Shown: positions 1 to 11,474 of the stretch, in pieces
How positions within the stretch are numbered: position 1 is the stretch's first letter
How the letters are laid out: each line of letters opens with the position of its first letter
Source of the DNA: UBA9676 sp963837105
GTDB taxonomy: Bacteria > Actinomycetota > Actinomycetes > Streptosporangiales > Streptosporangiaceae
Reading direction: 5' to 3'
Length of the DNA: 64,000 nucleotides
Assembly: GCA_963837105.1 (NCBI GenBank)
Contig: CAWIMG010000026.1
Location: forward strand, 248,001 to 312,000
Notes under the pieces: model-generated
Database searches by the model: none
What the model was told of the DNA's origin: nothing
The model's input: the letters and a program-made list of their open reading frames with translations, nothing else
Position numbers and translations under genes: made by a program

Positions 1-522
1 GGGGTGCTGGAGGCGGGCTGGGCGGGCGACGCCGCGGTGGGTGTCTGGGCGGGTACCCCGGTGCCGGGCGTGATGCCGACCACGCTGCCCGCGCTCGACC
101 GCCCGATCGCCGCTGACCATAGTTCCTCGCTGGTGGTCAACATCCCGTTCGGCGTGCGGGGCGGTGTCCCGCTGGCCGGAGAGGGCGCGGCCTTCTATCC
201 CGAGGACCAGGTGCTGGCAACCGCGGACGGGCATCCGCGTGCGATAGCCTACCTATCCCGGCTGCCGGCCCCGACGCTGGCGGCGATCAGGAAGAATGCG
301 TTCTATATGGGCCTGCTGAAGGCCACCCGCCAGCCCGACAGCTACCCGGTCCCGATCACGGCGGCCAGCGCGAACGCCCGCCACCTGAACATCGGCTGGG
401 TGATTGTCTGGCAGCAGACCCCGGCGGTACGCAGCTATCTGGCCGGTACCGGCTTCCGGCTGGACTACCGGGCAGACGGCGCCTATGTGTACCGGCCCGC
501 AGCGAATATGGCACGGAGGTAA
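1..522 (+). CDS. C-terminal part of a membrane glycosyltransferase-like protein (5' truncated by window)
   Basis: The reading frame is open from the left edge to a TAA at 520-522, so only the last ~170 residues are visible. They hold the soluble tail seen in actinobacterial multi-spanning GT-C-like proteins: ADHSSSLVVNIPFGVRGG, then SRLPAPTLAAI and FYMGLL. No membrane segment is in the visible part, so the family call rests on resemblance of this tail only. A GTG at 4 is in frame but is unlikely to be the true start. The stop is followed four bases later by the GTG of the UDP-sugar dehydrogenase, whose ribosome site (CGGAGGT, 514-520) lies inside this gene, so the two are probably co-transcribed. 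Likely role (inferred): cell-envelope glycan assembly with the three genes downstream. Confidence 0.55.
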   Translation, partial: GVLEAGWAGDAAVGVWAGTPVPGVMPTTLPALDRPIAADHSSSLVVNIPFGVRGGVPLAGEGAAFYPEDQVLATADGHPRAIAYLSRLPAPTLAAIRKNAFYMGLLKATRQPDSYPVPITAASANARHLNIGWVIVWQQTPAVRSYLAGTGFRLDYRADGAYVYRPAANMARR

Positions 523-526
523 GTGC

Positions 527-1741
527 GTGACTGAGTGGTCGCCCGGCAGTTCCTTCCAGCGCGACGTCGTGGTGATCGGCGGCTGCGGGCATGTCGGCCT
601 GCCGCTGGCGATCGCCCTGGCCGATCGCGGCGGGCAGGTAGGCATTTACGACGTCAGCCAGTCCGGAGTGGCCATGGTCAACGCCGGGCGGATGCACTTC
701 GCCGAGCCCGGCGCGGAGGACATGCTCAAGCGTGCGGTGGCCGACGGCCGGCTGGCCGCGTCCACCGAGCCGGCCATCGTGGGCACGGCCGAGCAGGTGA
801 TCGTGGTCATCGGCACACCGGTGGACGAGCACCTCAGTCCCGACCCGGGCACCGTCCCCAACGCGCTTGCGGCGTGCGCGCCCTACCTGCGCGACGGGCA
901 GTTGCTGGTGCTGCGGAGCACGGTCTACCCGGGCGTCACCGCGCTGGTCGAGAAGATGATCACCGAACTCGGGGTACAGATCGACGTGGCCTTCTGCCCG
1001 GAGCGGATCGCCGAGGGCAAGGCCATGACGGAGCTGTTCGAGCTGCCGCAGATCGTGTCCAGCCGGACCACCCGCGGCCTGGACCGGGCCAGCGCGCTGT
1101 TCCGGCGGCTGACCCAGACCCTGGTGCCGATGACGCCGGAAGAGGCCGAGCTGGCCAAGCTGTTCACCAACACCTGGCGCTACATCAAGTTCGCCACGGC
1201 CAACCAGCTCTACATGATGGCCAATGACCGCGGCCTCGACTTCGAGCGCATCCGGCAGGGCCTGATGCTGGACTACCCGCGGGCGGCGGACATGCCCGGC
1301 GCCGGGTTCGCCGCCGGGCCATGCCTGTTCAAGGACACCCTCCAGCTGGCCGCTTACAACAACAACAACTTCGCGTTCGGCCACGCCGCCATGGCCATCA
1401 ACGAGGGCCTGCCGTCCTACCTGGTGCACCGGCTGGAGCAGCGGTTCGACCTGCCGAGCATGACGGTCGCCATCCTGGGCATGGCGTTCAAAGGCGGCTC
1501 GGACGACATCCGGTCCAGCCTGAGTTACAAGCTCAAGCGGATTCTCGCGTTCAAGGCGGGCGCGGTGATCTGCACCGACCCGTACGTGACCGTGGACCCG
1601 CACCTGCGGCCGCTGGACGAGGCGGTCGCCGAGGCCGATCTGCTCATCATCGCCGCACCGCACCCGGAGTACCGCGAGCTGGCGACCGACAAGCCGGTCG
1701 CCGACATCTGGAACGTGCTGGGCAAGGGTGTGCAGGTGTGA
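527..1741 (+). CDS. UDP-glucose/UDP-N-acetylmannosamine 6-dehydrogenase family protein
   Basis: 404-residue NAD-dependent nucleotide-sugar dehydrogenase that oxidises the C6 hydroxyl of a UDP-hexose to a carboxylate in two steps. The Rossmann motif GGCGHVG sits at residues 18-24. The catalytic cysteine is Cys266 in AGPCLFKD, where the family usually has GPCxxKD. The C-terminal UDP-binding domain carries ILGMAFKGGSDDIRSS. The length is close to the family norm of 400-450. GTG 527 is chosen because it follows CGGAGGT by six bases and places the Rossmann strand near the N-terminus; the open frame further upstream overlaps the previous gene. The stop overlaps the next gene's GTG (GTGTGA). The visible sequence does not separate WecC-like from UGDH-like activity. 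Probably supplies an acidic sugar for a surface polysaccharide. Confidence 0.85.
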   Translation: MTEWSPGSSFQRDVVVIGGCGHVGLPLAIALADRGGQVGIYDVSQSGVAMVNAGRMHFAEPGAEDMLKRAVADGRLAASTEPAIVGTAEQVIVVIGTPVDEHLSPDPGTVPNALAACAPYLRDGQLLVLRSTVYPGVTALVEKMITELGVQIDVAFCPERIAEGKAMTELFELPQIVSSRTTRGLDRASALFRRLTQTLVPMTPEEAELAKLFTNTWRYIKFATANQLYMMANDRGLDFERIRQGLMLDYPRAADMPGAGFAAGPCLFKDTLQLAAYNNNNFAFGHAAMAINEGLPSYLVHRLEQRFDLPSMTVAILGMAFKGGSDDIRSSLSYKLKRILAFKAGAVICTDPYVTVDPHLRPLDEAVAEADLLIIAAPHPEYRELATDKPVADIWNVLGKGVQV

Positions 1742-2523
1742 CCGCGGGCGAGGCACGGGTATCCATCGTCATCCCGGCCCGGAATGAGGGCGAGCAGATC
1801 CGCACGGTGCTCGACCGCATCTTCGAGTCGGTGCGGCTGCCGTGCGAGGTGCTGGTGGTGGTGGACAGCGAGGACGACACCACCGTTCCGGTTATCAGCG
1901 AGTACGCGCTCAAGGAACCGCGGGTCCGGCACCTGGTGAACAGCTACGGCCCGGGCCCAGCGAACGCCATCCGGTTTGGCATCGAAACGGCGGCTGCCCC
2001 GGTGGCCGTCGTCACCATGGCCGACGGCTGCGATGACGCGCGGCAGATCGACGACCTGGTGCGGCTGGTGGAGCGGGGGGTGGCGGTCGCGGCAGCCTCC
2101 CGGTACACCGCCGGCGGCCAGCAGGTCGGCGGGCCCTACCTGAAGGGGCTGATGTCGAAGGCGGCAGGCCGGTCACTGCAGCTGTTCGCCCGGGTCGGCA
2201 CCCGGGACGCGACCAACTCGTTCAAGGCGTACTCCACCGATTTCATCCGCCAGGTCGGCATCGACTCCCGGGACGGTTTCGAGATCGGCATCGAGCTCAC
2301 CGCGAAGGCCAGGCGGATGCGGCTGCCGGTGGCCGAACTGCCGACCATCTGGCTGGACCGGCAGGCCGGGGTGTCCAATTTCAGGGTCGCCCAGTGGATT
2401 CCCAAATACCTGCGCTGGTACCGGTTCGCGTTCGGCCCGCAGCTGACCGCCGAGCAAATCCGCGCCCGGGTTCCGGAGCATTCCTCCGGCCAGGCCCGGG
2501 GCATCGCCGCCAAGGAAAGGTAA
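1738..2523 (+). CDS. Family 2 glycosyltransferase (dolichyl-phosphate-mannose-synthase type)
   Basis: 261 residues, one GT-A domain with no C-terminal membrane helices. The N-terminal nucleotide-binding strand reads VSIVIPARNEGEQI (about residues 8-21). An acidic ADGCDD near residue 100 is the likely metal/nucleotide site. The C-terminal half (SFKAYSTDFIRQVGI, GFEIGIELTAKA) resembles DPM1/DpgS-type enzymes that transfer a sugar to a lipid phosphate. The start is GTG 1738, overlapping the upstream TGA as GTGTGA, which implies translational coupling to the dehydrogenase. A larger frame running from 1321 is a shadow of the upstream gene. Acceptor and donor cannot be read from sequence. Context suggests assembly of a lipid-linked or surface glycan. 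Confidence 0.8.
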   Translation: MTAGEARVSIVIPARNEGEQIRTVLDRIFESVRLPCEVLVVVDSEDDTTVPVISEYALKEPRVRHLVNSYGPGPANAIRFGIETAAAPVAVVTMADGCDDARQIDDLVRLVERGVAVAAASRYTAGGQQVGGPYLKGLMSKAAGRSLQLFARVGTRDATNSFKAYSTDFIRQVGIDSRDGFEIGIELTAKARRMRLPVAELPTIWLDRQAGVSNFRVAQWIPKYLRWYRFAFGPQLTAEQIRARVPEHSSGQARGIAAKER

Positions 2524-2526
2524 GGA

Positions 2527-3552
2527 ATGGAGAAGGTCCTGGTCAGCGGTTCGGCCGGGTTCATCGGCGGCTATGTCGTCGAGGAACTGCTGGCGCACGG
2601 CTACGCGGTCACCGGAATTGACAACTTCTCCAAATACGGGCAGGTCCGCAAGTCCTACGACAGCCATCCGGATTACACCCTGGTCGAGGGCGATGCTAGG
2701 GACGTCGAGCTGATGGCCGGCCTGCTGGCGGACTGCGACCATTTCATCGCCGGCGCCGCCATGATCGGCGGGATTTCCTACTTCCACACCTACGCCTACG
2801 ACCTGCTGGCCACCAACGAGCGGATCATCGCCGCCAGCTGCGACGCGGCGATCCGCGCCCACCGCGCGGGCCGGCTGCGCAAGGTCACCTACCTGTCCTC
2901 GTCGATGGTGTTCGAAAGTGCCAGCCACTGGCCGTCGCACGAGGGGCAGGAACGCGAGATCCCGCCGCCGCTCAGCTCCTACGGGTTCCAGAAGCTCGCG
3001 GTCGAATACTTCGCCCGCGCCGCCTGGGATCAGTACCAGCTGCCCTTCACCCTCGTCCGGCCGTTCAACTGCGTGGGCATCGGCGAAAGCCGGGCGGTCA
3101 GCGACGAGACGATCCTGTCCGGGAATGTCCAGCTGGCGATGAGCCATGCGGTGCCGGATCTGGTGCAAAAGGTGCTCAAGGGCCAGGACCCGCTGCACAT
3201 CCTCGGCTCCGGCGACCAGGTGCGGCACTACACCTACGGCGGCGAACTGGCCACCGGGATCGTCACCGCGATGGCCCACCCGCAGGCGCGGAACGAGGAC
3301 TTCAACCTCTCCACCGCCGAGAGCACCACGGTGCGCGAACTGGCCGCCCTGATCTGGCGGAAGATCAAGGGCAAGGACGTGCCGCTGCGGCTCGTTCACG
3401 ACGACCCGTTCGCCTACGACGTGCAGCGGCGGGTCCCGGCCACGGAGAAGGCCAAGCGGGTGCTCGGCTTCGAGGCGACCACCACCCTGGACCAGATGCT
3501 GGACGAGGTCATCCCCTGGATCGAGCAGGCGATCGCGTCCGGGACGATCTGA
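2527..3552 (+). CDS. NAD-dependent sugar epimerase/dehydratase (extended SDR)
   Basis: 341-residue extended short-chain dehydrogenase acting on a nucleotide sugar. The glycine motif is GSAGFIGG (residues 8-15), and an acidic IDNFSKYGQ follows strand beta-2, indicating NAD. The active site shows LSSSMVF then SSYGFQK, the Tyr-x-x-x-Lys pair. The C-terminal half contains the substrate-binding LVRPFNCVG and GDQVRHYTYGGE. ATG 2527 follows AAGGAAAGG within ten bases and starts four bases after the GT2 stop, so it is the third gene of the same operon. Likely a UDP-glucose/UDP-glucuronate 4-epimerase or decarboxylase-like enzyme using the product of the upstream dehydrogenase. Substrate assignment is inference. 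Confidence 0.82.
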   Translation: MEKVLVSGSAGFIGGYVVEELLAHGYAVTGIDNFSKYGQVRKSYDSHPDYTLVEGDARDVELMAGLLADCDHFIAGAAMIGGISYFHTYAYDLLATNERIIAASCDAAIRAHRAGRLRKVTYLSSSMVFESASHWPSHEGQEREIPPPLSSYGFQKLAVEYFARAAWDQYQLPFTLVRPFNCVGIGESRAVSDETILSGNVQLAMSHAVPDLVQKVLKGQDPLHILGSGDQVRHYTYGGELATGIVTAMAHPQARNEDFNLSTAESTTVRELAALIWRKIKGKDVPLRLVHDDPFAYDVQRRVPATEKAKRVLGFEATTTLDQMLDEVIPWIEQAIASGTI

Positions 3553-3654
3553 CCGGCGGCGGCCGGGGATCCGTCAACGCCCGGCCAGCTGGCGTTCGGC
3601 TGCCCGCCAGCCCAGCGGTGGATTACCGCCGCGTCCGGTGGGCAGGTTCTGCAA

Positions 3655-5764
<2,110 letters not shown>

Positions 5765-5772
<8 letters not shown>

Positions 5773-8302
5773 CCAGGAGCTGGCCCGCCCGGTCTCCACC
5801 TACCGGCTCCAGCTGACCGCCGGCTTCGGATTCGCCCAGGTGGCCGGGCTCGGCGGCTACCTGTCCGCGCTTGGGGTGAGCCACGTCTACCTGTCGCCGA
5901 TCCTGCAGGCCGCTCCCGGCTCCGCGCACGGTTACGACGTGGTCGACCACTCCCGCATCTCAGCCGAACTGGGCGGGGAAGCCGGCTTCCGGGCCATGGT
6001 GGCGGCATTGCGCGGGCACGGGCTGGGAGTGGTGGCCGACGTGGTGCCCAACCACATGGCCATCCCGCAGCCGGAGTCACTGAACCGGCAGCTGTGGTCG
6101 GTGCTGGCCGGCGGCCCGGGCTCGCGGTTCGCGCACTGGTTCGACGTGGACTGGGCCGCCGGAGACGGCCGGCTCCTGCTGCCCATCCTGGCCGGGCCGG
6201 TCACGAGCTGCCTGCCGGACCTGCGGCTGGACCCCGCCGGTGACCCGGCGGGGGGCATCGCCGGGCCGGTGCTGCGCTACTTCGGCCACCTGCTGCCGGT
6301 GCGGGCCGGCACCGAGCACCTGCCGCTGGATGGCCTGCTGGCCGCGCAGCACTACCGGCTGGCCCCCTGGCAGCACGTGGCGGATCTCAACTGGCGGCGG
6401 TTCTTCGATGTCACCTCGCTGATCGCGGTCCGGGTGGAGGATCCGCGCGTGTTCAGCGCCACCCATGGACTGCTGCTCGCCCTGGCCGCGGAGGGGCTCA
6501 TCGACGGGCTGCGGGTAGATCACCCGGACGGGCTGGCCGACCCGTGCGGCTACCTGCAGCGGCTGGCCGAGGCCAGCGGGGGCCGCTGGGTGGTGGCCGA
6601 GAAGATCCTGTCCGGGCCGGAGACACTGCCGCCGGACTGGCCATGTGCGGGCACGACCGGTTACGACGCCCTGGCCGCGGCCGACGCGCTGTTCACCGAC
6701 CCGGCCGGGACCGGCCCGCTGACCGTGTGCTACCAGCGGTTCACCGGCGGCCCCGGCCGGTTCGCGCCGGTGGCACACGCGGCCCGGCGGGAGGTGGCGG
6801 GCACGCTGCTCGCCGCCGAGGTCGGCCGGCTGGCCCGGCTGGCCGCCCGGGCGGGCCAGCCGACGCTGGCCCGGGTGAGCGGCCGCGACCTGCGCACGGT
6901 CCTGGCCGAACTGCTGGCCGGGTTTGGCGTGTACCGGGCTTACCTGGTGCCCGGTGAGCCGGCCGGCGAGGCCACCGTCGCGGCGGTGCGGGCTGCCGCC
7001 GCAGCCGCCCGGCGGCAGCTTCCGCGCCGGCTGCACACCGTCCTGCGGGTGGTCACCAGCCTGGTCCTCGGCGGCGGGGCACCCGCCGCCGAGGGGCCTG
7101 CCAGCACCGGCCCCGCCAGCACGGGCCCCGCCAGCACGGGCGCGCAGTTCGCGGTGGCCTTCCAGCAGACCTGCGGCCCGGTCCAGGCGAAGGGGGTGGA
7201 GGACACCGCCTGCTACCGGTGGTCCCGGCTGGTCTCGCGGAACGAGGTCGGCGGGGACCCGGAGCGGCTCGGCGGCACCCCGGCCGGGTTCCATGCCTTC
7301 GCCGGTCACCTCGCCGACTGCTGGCCGGCCACCATGACCACGCTGTCCACCCACGACACCAAGCGCCAGGAGGACGTCCGGGCCCGGCTCGCGGTGCTGG
7401 CCGAGTCCGCTCCTGCCTGGGCGCGGGCGGTGGAGCGCTGGCACGCCCGCGCGGCGGCACTCTGCCGTGACCGGCCACCCGAGGCCGACACCGAGTACCT
7501 GCTGTGGCAGACGCTGGCCGGTGCCTGGCCGGTCAGCGGTGACCGGCTGGCCGGGTACCTGCGCAAGGCCATGCGGGAGGCCAAGACCGCCACCTCCTGG
7601 ATCAGCCCCGACCCCGGCTACGAGGCAGCGGTGCTGTCCTTCGCCGCCGCGGTGCTGGCCGACCCGCTGCTGACCGGCTGGATCGGCGAGTTCGTGGCGG
7701 CCCTGGCCCCGGCCGCCCGGGTGAACTCGCTCGGCATGAAACTGGTGCAGCTCACCATGCCCGGCGTGCCGGACGTCTATCAGGGCTGCGAGCTCGCCGG
7801 GTTCGCGCTGGTAGATCCGGACAACCGGCGGCCGGTGGATTTCGGCCACCGGGCCCGGCTGCTGGCCCGGCTGGAGGCCGGCCAGCCGGCGGCCCAGACT
7901 CACTCTGTCCAGCCAGCGGGCCGGCTGGACGCCGAGAAGCTGCTGGTCACTTCCGCGGCACTGCGACTGCGCCGGGCGCACCCGGACTGGTTCGCGGGCA
8001 GCTACCAGCCGCTCGCGGCGCAGGGCCCGGCGGCCGGCCATTGCGTCGCGTTCTGCCGCTGCGATCAGGCGGTGACCGTCGCCACCCGGCTGCCCGCCGG
8101 GCTGGCCGCGGCAGGCGGCTGGCGCGGCACGGTGCTGCCGCTGCCGGCCGGGCCGACGGCGGCCGGCGGCTGGCAGGACCTGCTGACCGGCACCGTGCAC
8201 AGGGCCCCCGCCCCGCCACTCGCGGAACTGACCCGGCGGCTGCCGGTGGCATTGCTGGTGCCGTCACCCCCGGGGCAGCCCGCCGCCGGAGGCGCCCGGT
8301 GA
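5765..8302 (+). CDS. treY: Maltooligosyl trehalose synthase TreY
   Basis: 845-residue GH13 enzyme that turns the reducing end of a maltodextrin into an alpha,alpha-1,1 trehalose linkage. The N-terminus STYRLQLTAGFGFAQ and LSPILQA...GSAHGYDVVDH are diagnostic of TreY. Catalytic elements are GLRVDHPDGLADP (nucleophile Asp), WVVAEKIL (Glu) and LSTHDTKRQEDVRARL (Asp). It is slightly longer than usual (about 770-800), partly from low-complexity insertions, including a three-fold PASTG repeat encoded near 7098-7142. The start GTG 5765 lies within the end of glgX. Normally TreY works with TreZ, which releases trehalose, but the treZ directly downstream is destroyed, so TreY may be useless or depend on a TreZ elsewhere. 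Confidence 0.93.
7098..7142 (+). repeat. Three tandem 15-bp units inside treY (PASTG x3)
   Basis: GCCAGCACSGGCCCC occurs three times in a row with one or two mismatches, encoding the peptide PASTG three times. It sits in a non-conserved loop of TreY between the barrel and the C-terminal region, preserves frame, and looks like replication slippage. Confidence 0.8.
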
Positions 8303-8668
8303 CACCGGCGGCCGAGTTTCACGGTGTGGGCACCCACGGCGCACCAGGTGGAGGTGGCGGTGGCCGGCGCCCGCCATCCGATGACCCCGGCGGGCCGGCC
8401 GGGCTGGTGGCAGGTCGATCTGCCGGTCCCACCGGACGGCGCCGATTGCTGACCGACCCCCGGCTGGGCCAGCTACGACGAGGATCAGCGCTGGCTGGTG
8501 CTGCGGCGGGGCGGGCTACGGGTGATCGCCAACCTCGCGGCCGGGATCCGGCGGGTGCCGCTGGACCGGCCGGTGCTGAGTGTGCTCGCCACGCTCGGGC
8601 CCGGGGTGGCGGCCGGCCCCGGCTCGGTCACCATGCCGCCCAGCACGCTGGCCGTGGCCGAGACCTGA
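8299..8668 (+). pseudogene. treZ: treZ remnant (maltooligosyltrehalose trehalohydrolase), frameshift plus ~1.4-kb internal deletion
   Basis: Only the two ends of a TreZ gene survive. A GTG at 8299 overlapping the treY stop would begin VTPAAEF. One extra T in GAGTTTCAC (8316-8320) then shifts the frame, after which the CBM48 start FTVWAPTAHQVEVAV continues to GWWQVDLPVPPDGADC and a TGA at 8450. About 20 bases later the same frame resumes as YDEDQRWLVLRRGG...VIANLAAGI and ends at TGA 8666-8668, which is the extreme C-terminus of TreZ. The whole catalytic barrel, about 450 residues of a usual ~580, is absent. Both fragments are recognised from known actinobacterial TreZ sequences such as the mycobacterial one. 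The remnant cannot encode a hydrolase. Confidence 0.85.
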
Positions 8669-8710
8669 GCCAGCCGACCCGGCCAGCCGCCCGTCCTGCC
8701 AGCCCGCCAG

Positions 8711-10387
8711 TCAGCTGCTCTGCAGGTCGCGCCGGGTGAAACGCCAGCCGCCGAAAAGCACGGCCACGGCGCCGGCCGCCAGGTAGGTCCCGGTGATCCG
8801 CCAGTCCGGGCTGACCGCAGGCGCCAGCGCCGGGTGGTAGAGCAGCGAGGTGTCCATCAGCCAGTGGTTGATCCTGACCGCGGAGCCCAGCATGTCCAGC
8901 AGGAACGCCCAGGCGAGCAGGCCCCAGCAGACGACGGCGGTGAGCCGGGGCACGAAGCCGAGCGTGAGCAGGCCGGCCCCGAGCAGCAAGGCCGCCGGGG
9001 CGGCCGCGTTGATGCCCGCCAACAGCAGTTCGTGGAAGCCGAGCCCGGCGTGCCCGCTGGCCGCGGCGGCCCAGAAGGCGATCCCGCCGAGCAGCCCGGC
9101 GAGGGCCAGAACCGCCAGGATGAGGGCCGCCCGCCCGGCCAGCCAGCGCGGCCGGCTGACCCGGCGCACCACCAGGTTGTCCAGGTATCCCTCCGCCTCG
9201 TCCTCCCGCACCCGGCCCATGGCGGCGGCCACGTACGCCATGATCAGCGTCATCAGGATGAGGAAGATGATCCCGGCATACACCCGCGCCCCGGTCAGCT
9301 GCAGTTCCCGCACCGCGGTATGGGTCAGGTTGCCGGTGAACTTCCGCAGCATGCCCGAGGAGGCGAAGGCCTCGCCGGTGGATTTCGCCAGCGAGCCGTA
9401 GAGCGCGCCGCCCACCACAGCCGCCGCCAGCCAGCCAGCGATGCTGGCCCAGGACAGGCGCAGCGCGAACAGCACCGGCGAGCCCAGCATGCCGGTGCGG
9501 GCGGTCGCTGTGTCCTTATCGGCCAGCAGGCTGGTCCCCAGATCCCGGCCGCTGAGCAGCACGGTCAGCCCCACACACAGCACCACCAGGCCGGCGATCG
9601 GGAGCAGCCAGACCGGCTGCGGGCCGGTCAGCGGGTGCAACTGCTCCACCCAGCCGAGCGGGCTGAGATAGACCAGCCAGTGCCCGCTGCTGGTGGTGTC
9701 ACCCATGGCGCGGAGCATGAACGCCACCCCCAGCACCGCCGCGGCCGCGCCGGCGGCCCGGGCGCGGGTGGCCATCAGCTGGCTGGTGACCGCGCCGACG
9801 CCGGCGAACATGGCCGCCCCGGCGACTACCGCGAGGGCGAAGAACAGGCTCCGCCCGGGACTGATCCCCACGCCCGGCCGTGCTCCAACCAGCGCCGTGA
9901 GCAGCGCTGTCAGCAGGTACATGGCCAGCATCCCGGCACCCAGCCCGGCCAGCGCGTTCGCCGCCGCCCGGCGGTGGGTTGTCTGCCCAGCGAGAAACAT
10001 CTCCCACCGGCCAGCCGTCTCTTCGCCACGGAAGGTCTTGGTCGCCGCGAGCAGGCCCCAGATGGACGCGACCAGGGTGATGACCCCGATCGCCCGCCAG
10101 TCGGTGAAACCGCCCCGGGTGGTGATCTGCTGGGTGTCGCCCAGCAGTGCCTTGAGCCCGGCGTTGCGGCCCATCGACGTCAGCAGCTGAGTACGCAGAG
10201 CAGCCGTTCTGGCGATGGTGTCGAAGGCGAAGGCATTGTCGTAGACATACAGGCCGAACACCAGGCCCCAGATGGCACCGACCCGGGCCGAGTGGCGGCC
10301 GATGAAGCGGGCGGCGGTGAACTGTGGCAGCCGGTAGCGGGTCCACCGCGCCGGGGTGAGGGCCGCGGTGGCCGCGACACTAGCCAT
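8711..10387 (-). CDS. ABC-2 type exporter permease (about 12 membrane segments)
   Basis: About 558 residues, almost entirely hydrophobic helices in two repeats, the layout of fused permeases of actinobacterial antibiotic/polyketide exporters. The first repeat starts with a FIGRHSARVGAIWGLVFGLYVY helix and a soluble loop with TRGGFTDWRAIGV. The second carries MGRVREDEAEGYLDNLVVRRVSR, the cytoplasmic coupling motif of this family. ATG 10387 overlaps the ATPase stop as ATGGCTAG, implying coupling; an in-frame ATG at 10408 is possible. It pairs with the upstream ATPase. Substrate is unknown. No resistance or biosynthetic gene lies next to it, so a general drug/lipid efflux role is only a guess. 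Confidence 0.82.
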   Translation of the reverse strand: MASVAATAALTPARWTRYRLPQFTAARFIGRHSARVGAIWGLVFGLYVYDNAFAFDTIARTAALRTQLLTSMGRNAGLKALLGDTQQITTRGGFTDWRAIGVITLVASIWGLLAATKTFRGEETAGRWEMFLAGQTTHRRAAANALAGLGAGMLAMYLLTALLTALVGARPGVGISPGRSLFFALAVVAGAAMFAGVGAVTSQLMATRARAAGAAAAVLGVAFMLRAMGDTTSSGHWLVYLSPLGWVEQLHPLTGPQPVWLLPIAGLVVLCVGLTVLLSGRDLGTSLLADKDTATARTGMLGSPVLFALRLSWASIAGWLAAAVVGGALYGSLAKSTGEAFASSGMLRKFTGNLTHTAVRELQLTGARVYAGIIFLILMTLIMAYVAAAMGRVREDEAEGYLDNLVVRRVSRPRWLAGRAALILAVLALAGLLGGIAFWAAAASGHAGLGFHELLLAGINAAAPAALLLGAGLLTLGFVPRLTAVVCWGLLAWAFLLDMLGSAVRINHWLMDTSLLYHPALAPAVSPDWRITGTYLAAGAVAVLFGGWRFTRRDLQSS

Positions 10388-11312
10388 GGCTGGCCCCGTT
10401 GCCAACATGCTCGGTCTCGCCGTAGATGGACAGGAACAGCTCCTCCAGCGACGGCTCCCGGCTGAGCAGGGTCTTCGGGTGCCCGGTGGCGAGCACGGCC
10501 AGCAGATCGCCGATCGGCCCGTGCACCTGGCAGCTGAGATTGTGGCCGGTGACCTGGACCGCGCTCACGCCCGGGAGGCTGGCCACCCCGGCCGGCGGGG
10601 CACCGGGGAAGATGGCCTCGACCGTCACCGCGGACAGGTGACGCATCTCGGCGAGTGTCCCGACCTCGGCCAGCCGGCCAGCCCGCAGGATCGCGATCCG
10701 GTCGCACAGCGCCTCCGCCTCGGAGAGCACGTGCGAGGACAGGAACACGGTCTGCCCGTTCTCCTTCGCCTCCAGCACGCTCTCCCGGAACGCCTGCTCC
10801 ATCAGCGGATCCAGGCCGGCCGTGGGCTCGTCCATGATGAGCAGGTCGGCCCGGGTGGCCAGGGCCGCGATCAGGTTGATCTTCTGGCGGTTGCCCTTGG
10901 AGTAGGTACGGACCTTCCGGGACGGGTCGAACTCGAACCGCTTCACCAGCAGGTCGCGGTAGCCGACGTCGGTCTGCCCGTGCATCCTGGCCAGCAGGTG
11001 CAGGGTTTCGGCCCCGGTGAGGGAAGGCCACAGGGTCGCCTCACCCGGCACGTACGCCACCCGGGCATGGACGGCAATCTTGTCGTGCTGCGCGTCCAGG
11101 CCGAAGATCGTGGCCCGGCCGGCGGTTGGCTTGATCAGCCCGAGCAGCAGCCGGATCGTGGTCGTCTTGCCAGCGCCGTTCGGCCCGAGATAGCCGAGCA
11201 CCTCGCCCGCCGCCACCTCCAGGCTGAGGTCTTCCAGGCCGGTAACCGTGCCATAGCGCTTGGTCAGGTGCTCGGTGCTGACCGCCACCTGACGGGTTGT
11301 GCCCGTCCCCAT
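10380..11312 (-). CDS. ABC-2 exporter ATP-binding protein
   Basis: 310-residue ATPase of the DrrA/CcmA class. Walker A is GPNGAGKT at residues 43-50. The signature is the degenerate YSKGNRQKINLIAAL in place of LSGGQ. Walker B with catalytic Glu is LLIMDEPTAGLDP, and the H-loop is VFLSSHVLSEAEAL. A ~90-residue C-terminal extension (GVSAVQVTGHNLSCQVHG) is typical of drug exporters. ATG 11312 begins MGTGTTRQ; a longer frame upstream is a shadow of the decarboxylase. It is the first gene of a two-gene operon with the permease. ATP hydrolysis here would drive outward transport through that subunit. Confidence 0.88.
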   Translation of the reverse strand: MGTGTTRQVAVSTEHLTKRYGTVTGLEDLSLEVAAGEVLGYLGPNGAGKTTTIRLLLGLIKPTAGRATIFGLDAQHDKIAVHARVAYVPGEATLWPSLTGAETLHLLARMHGQTDVGYRDLLVKRFEFDPSRKVRTYSKGNRQKINLIAALATRADLLIMDEPTAGLDPLMEQAFRESVLEAKENGQTVFLSSHVLSEAEALCDRIAILRAGRLAEVGTLAEMRHLSAVTVEAIFPGAPPAGVASLPGVSAVQVTGHNLSCQVHGPIGDLLAVLATGHPKTLLSREPSLEELFLSIYGETEHVGNGASHG

Positions 11313-11474
11313 GTCGCAGGCCCGCCTCCCGCTCGGGACCGTCCTCGCGGCGGCCACCTCTGCCTGGACGCTAACGCGGCCCGGTGCCGGGCCGGCAGGC
11401 CGGAAGGTCCTGGGCGGCTGGTGCGAAGGTCCCCGGGTGGGCCAGGCCGGGCGGGCCCGCGCTAAGTTGCCACC

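Noticed and set aside
8834..10465. 543-codon plus-strand open frame opposite the ABC permease
   Set aside because: Composition (very rich in Gln, Gly, Arg, Pro, no family motif) is that of an antisense shadow in GC-rich DNA; the minus strand encodes a clear membrane protein.
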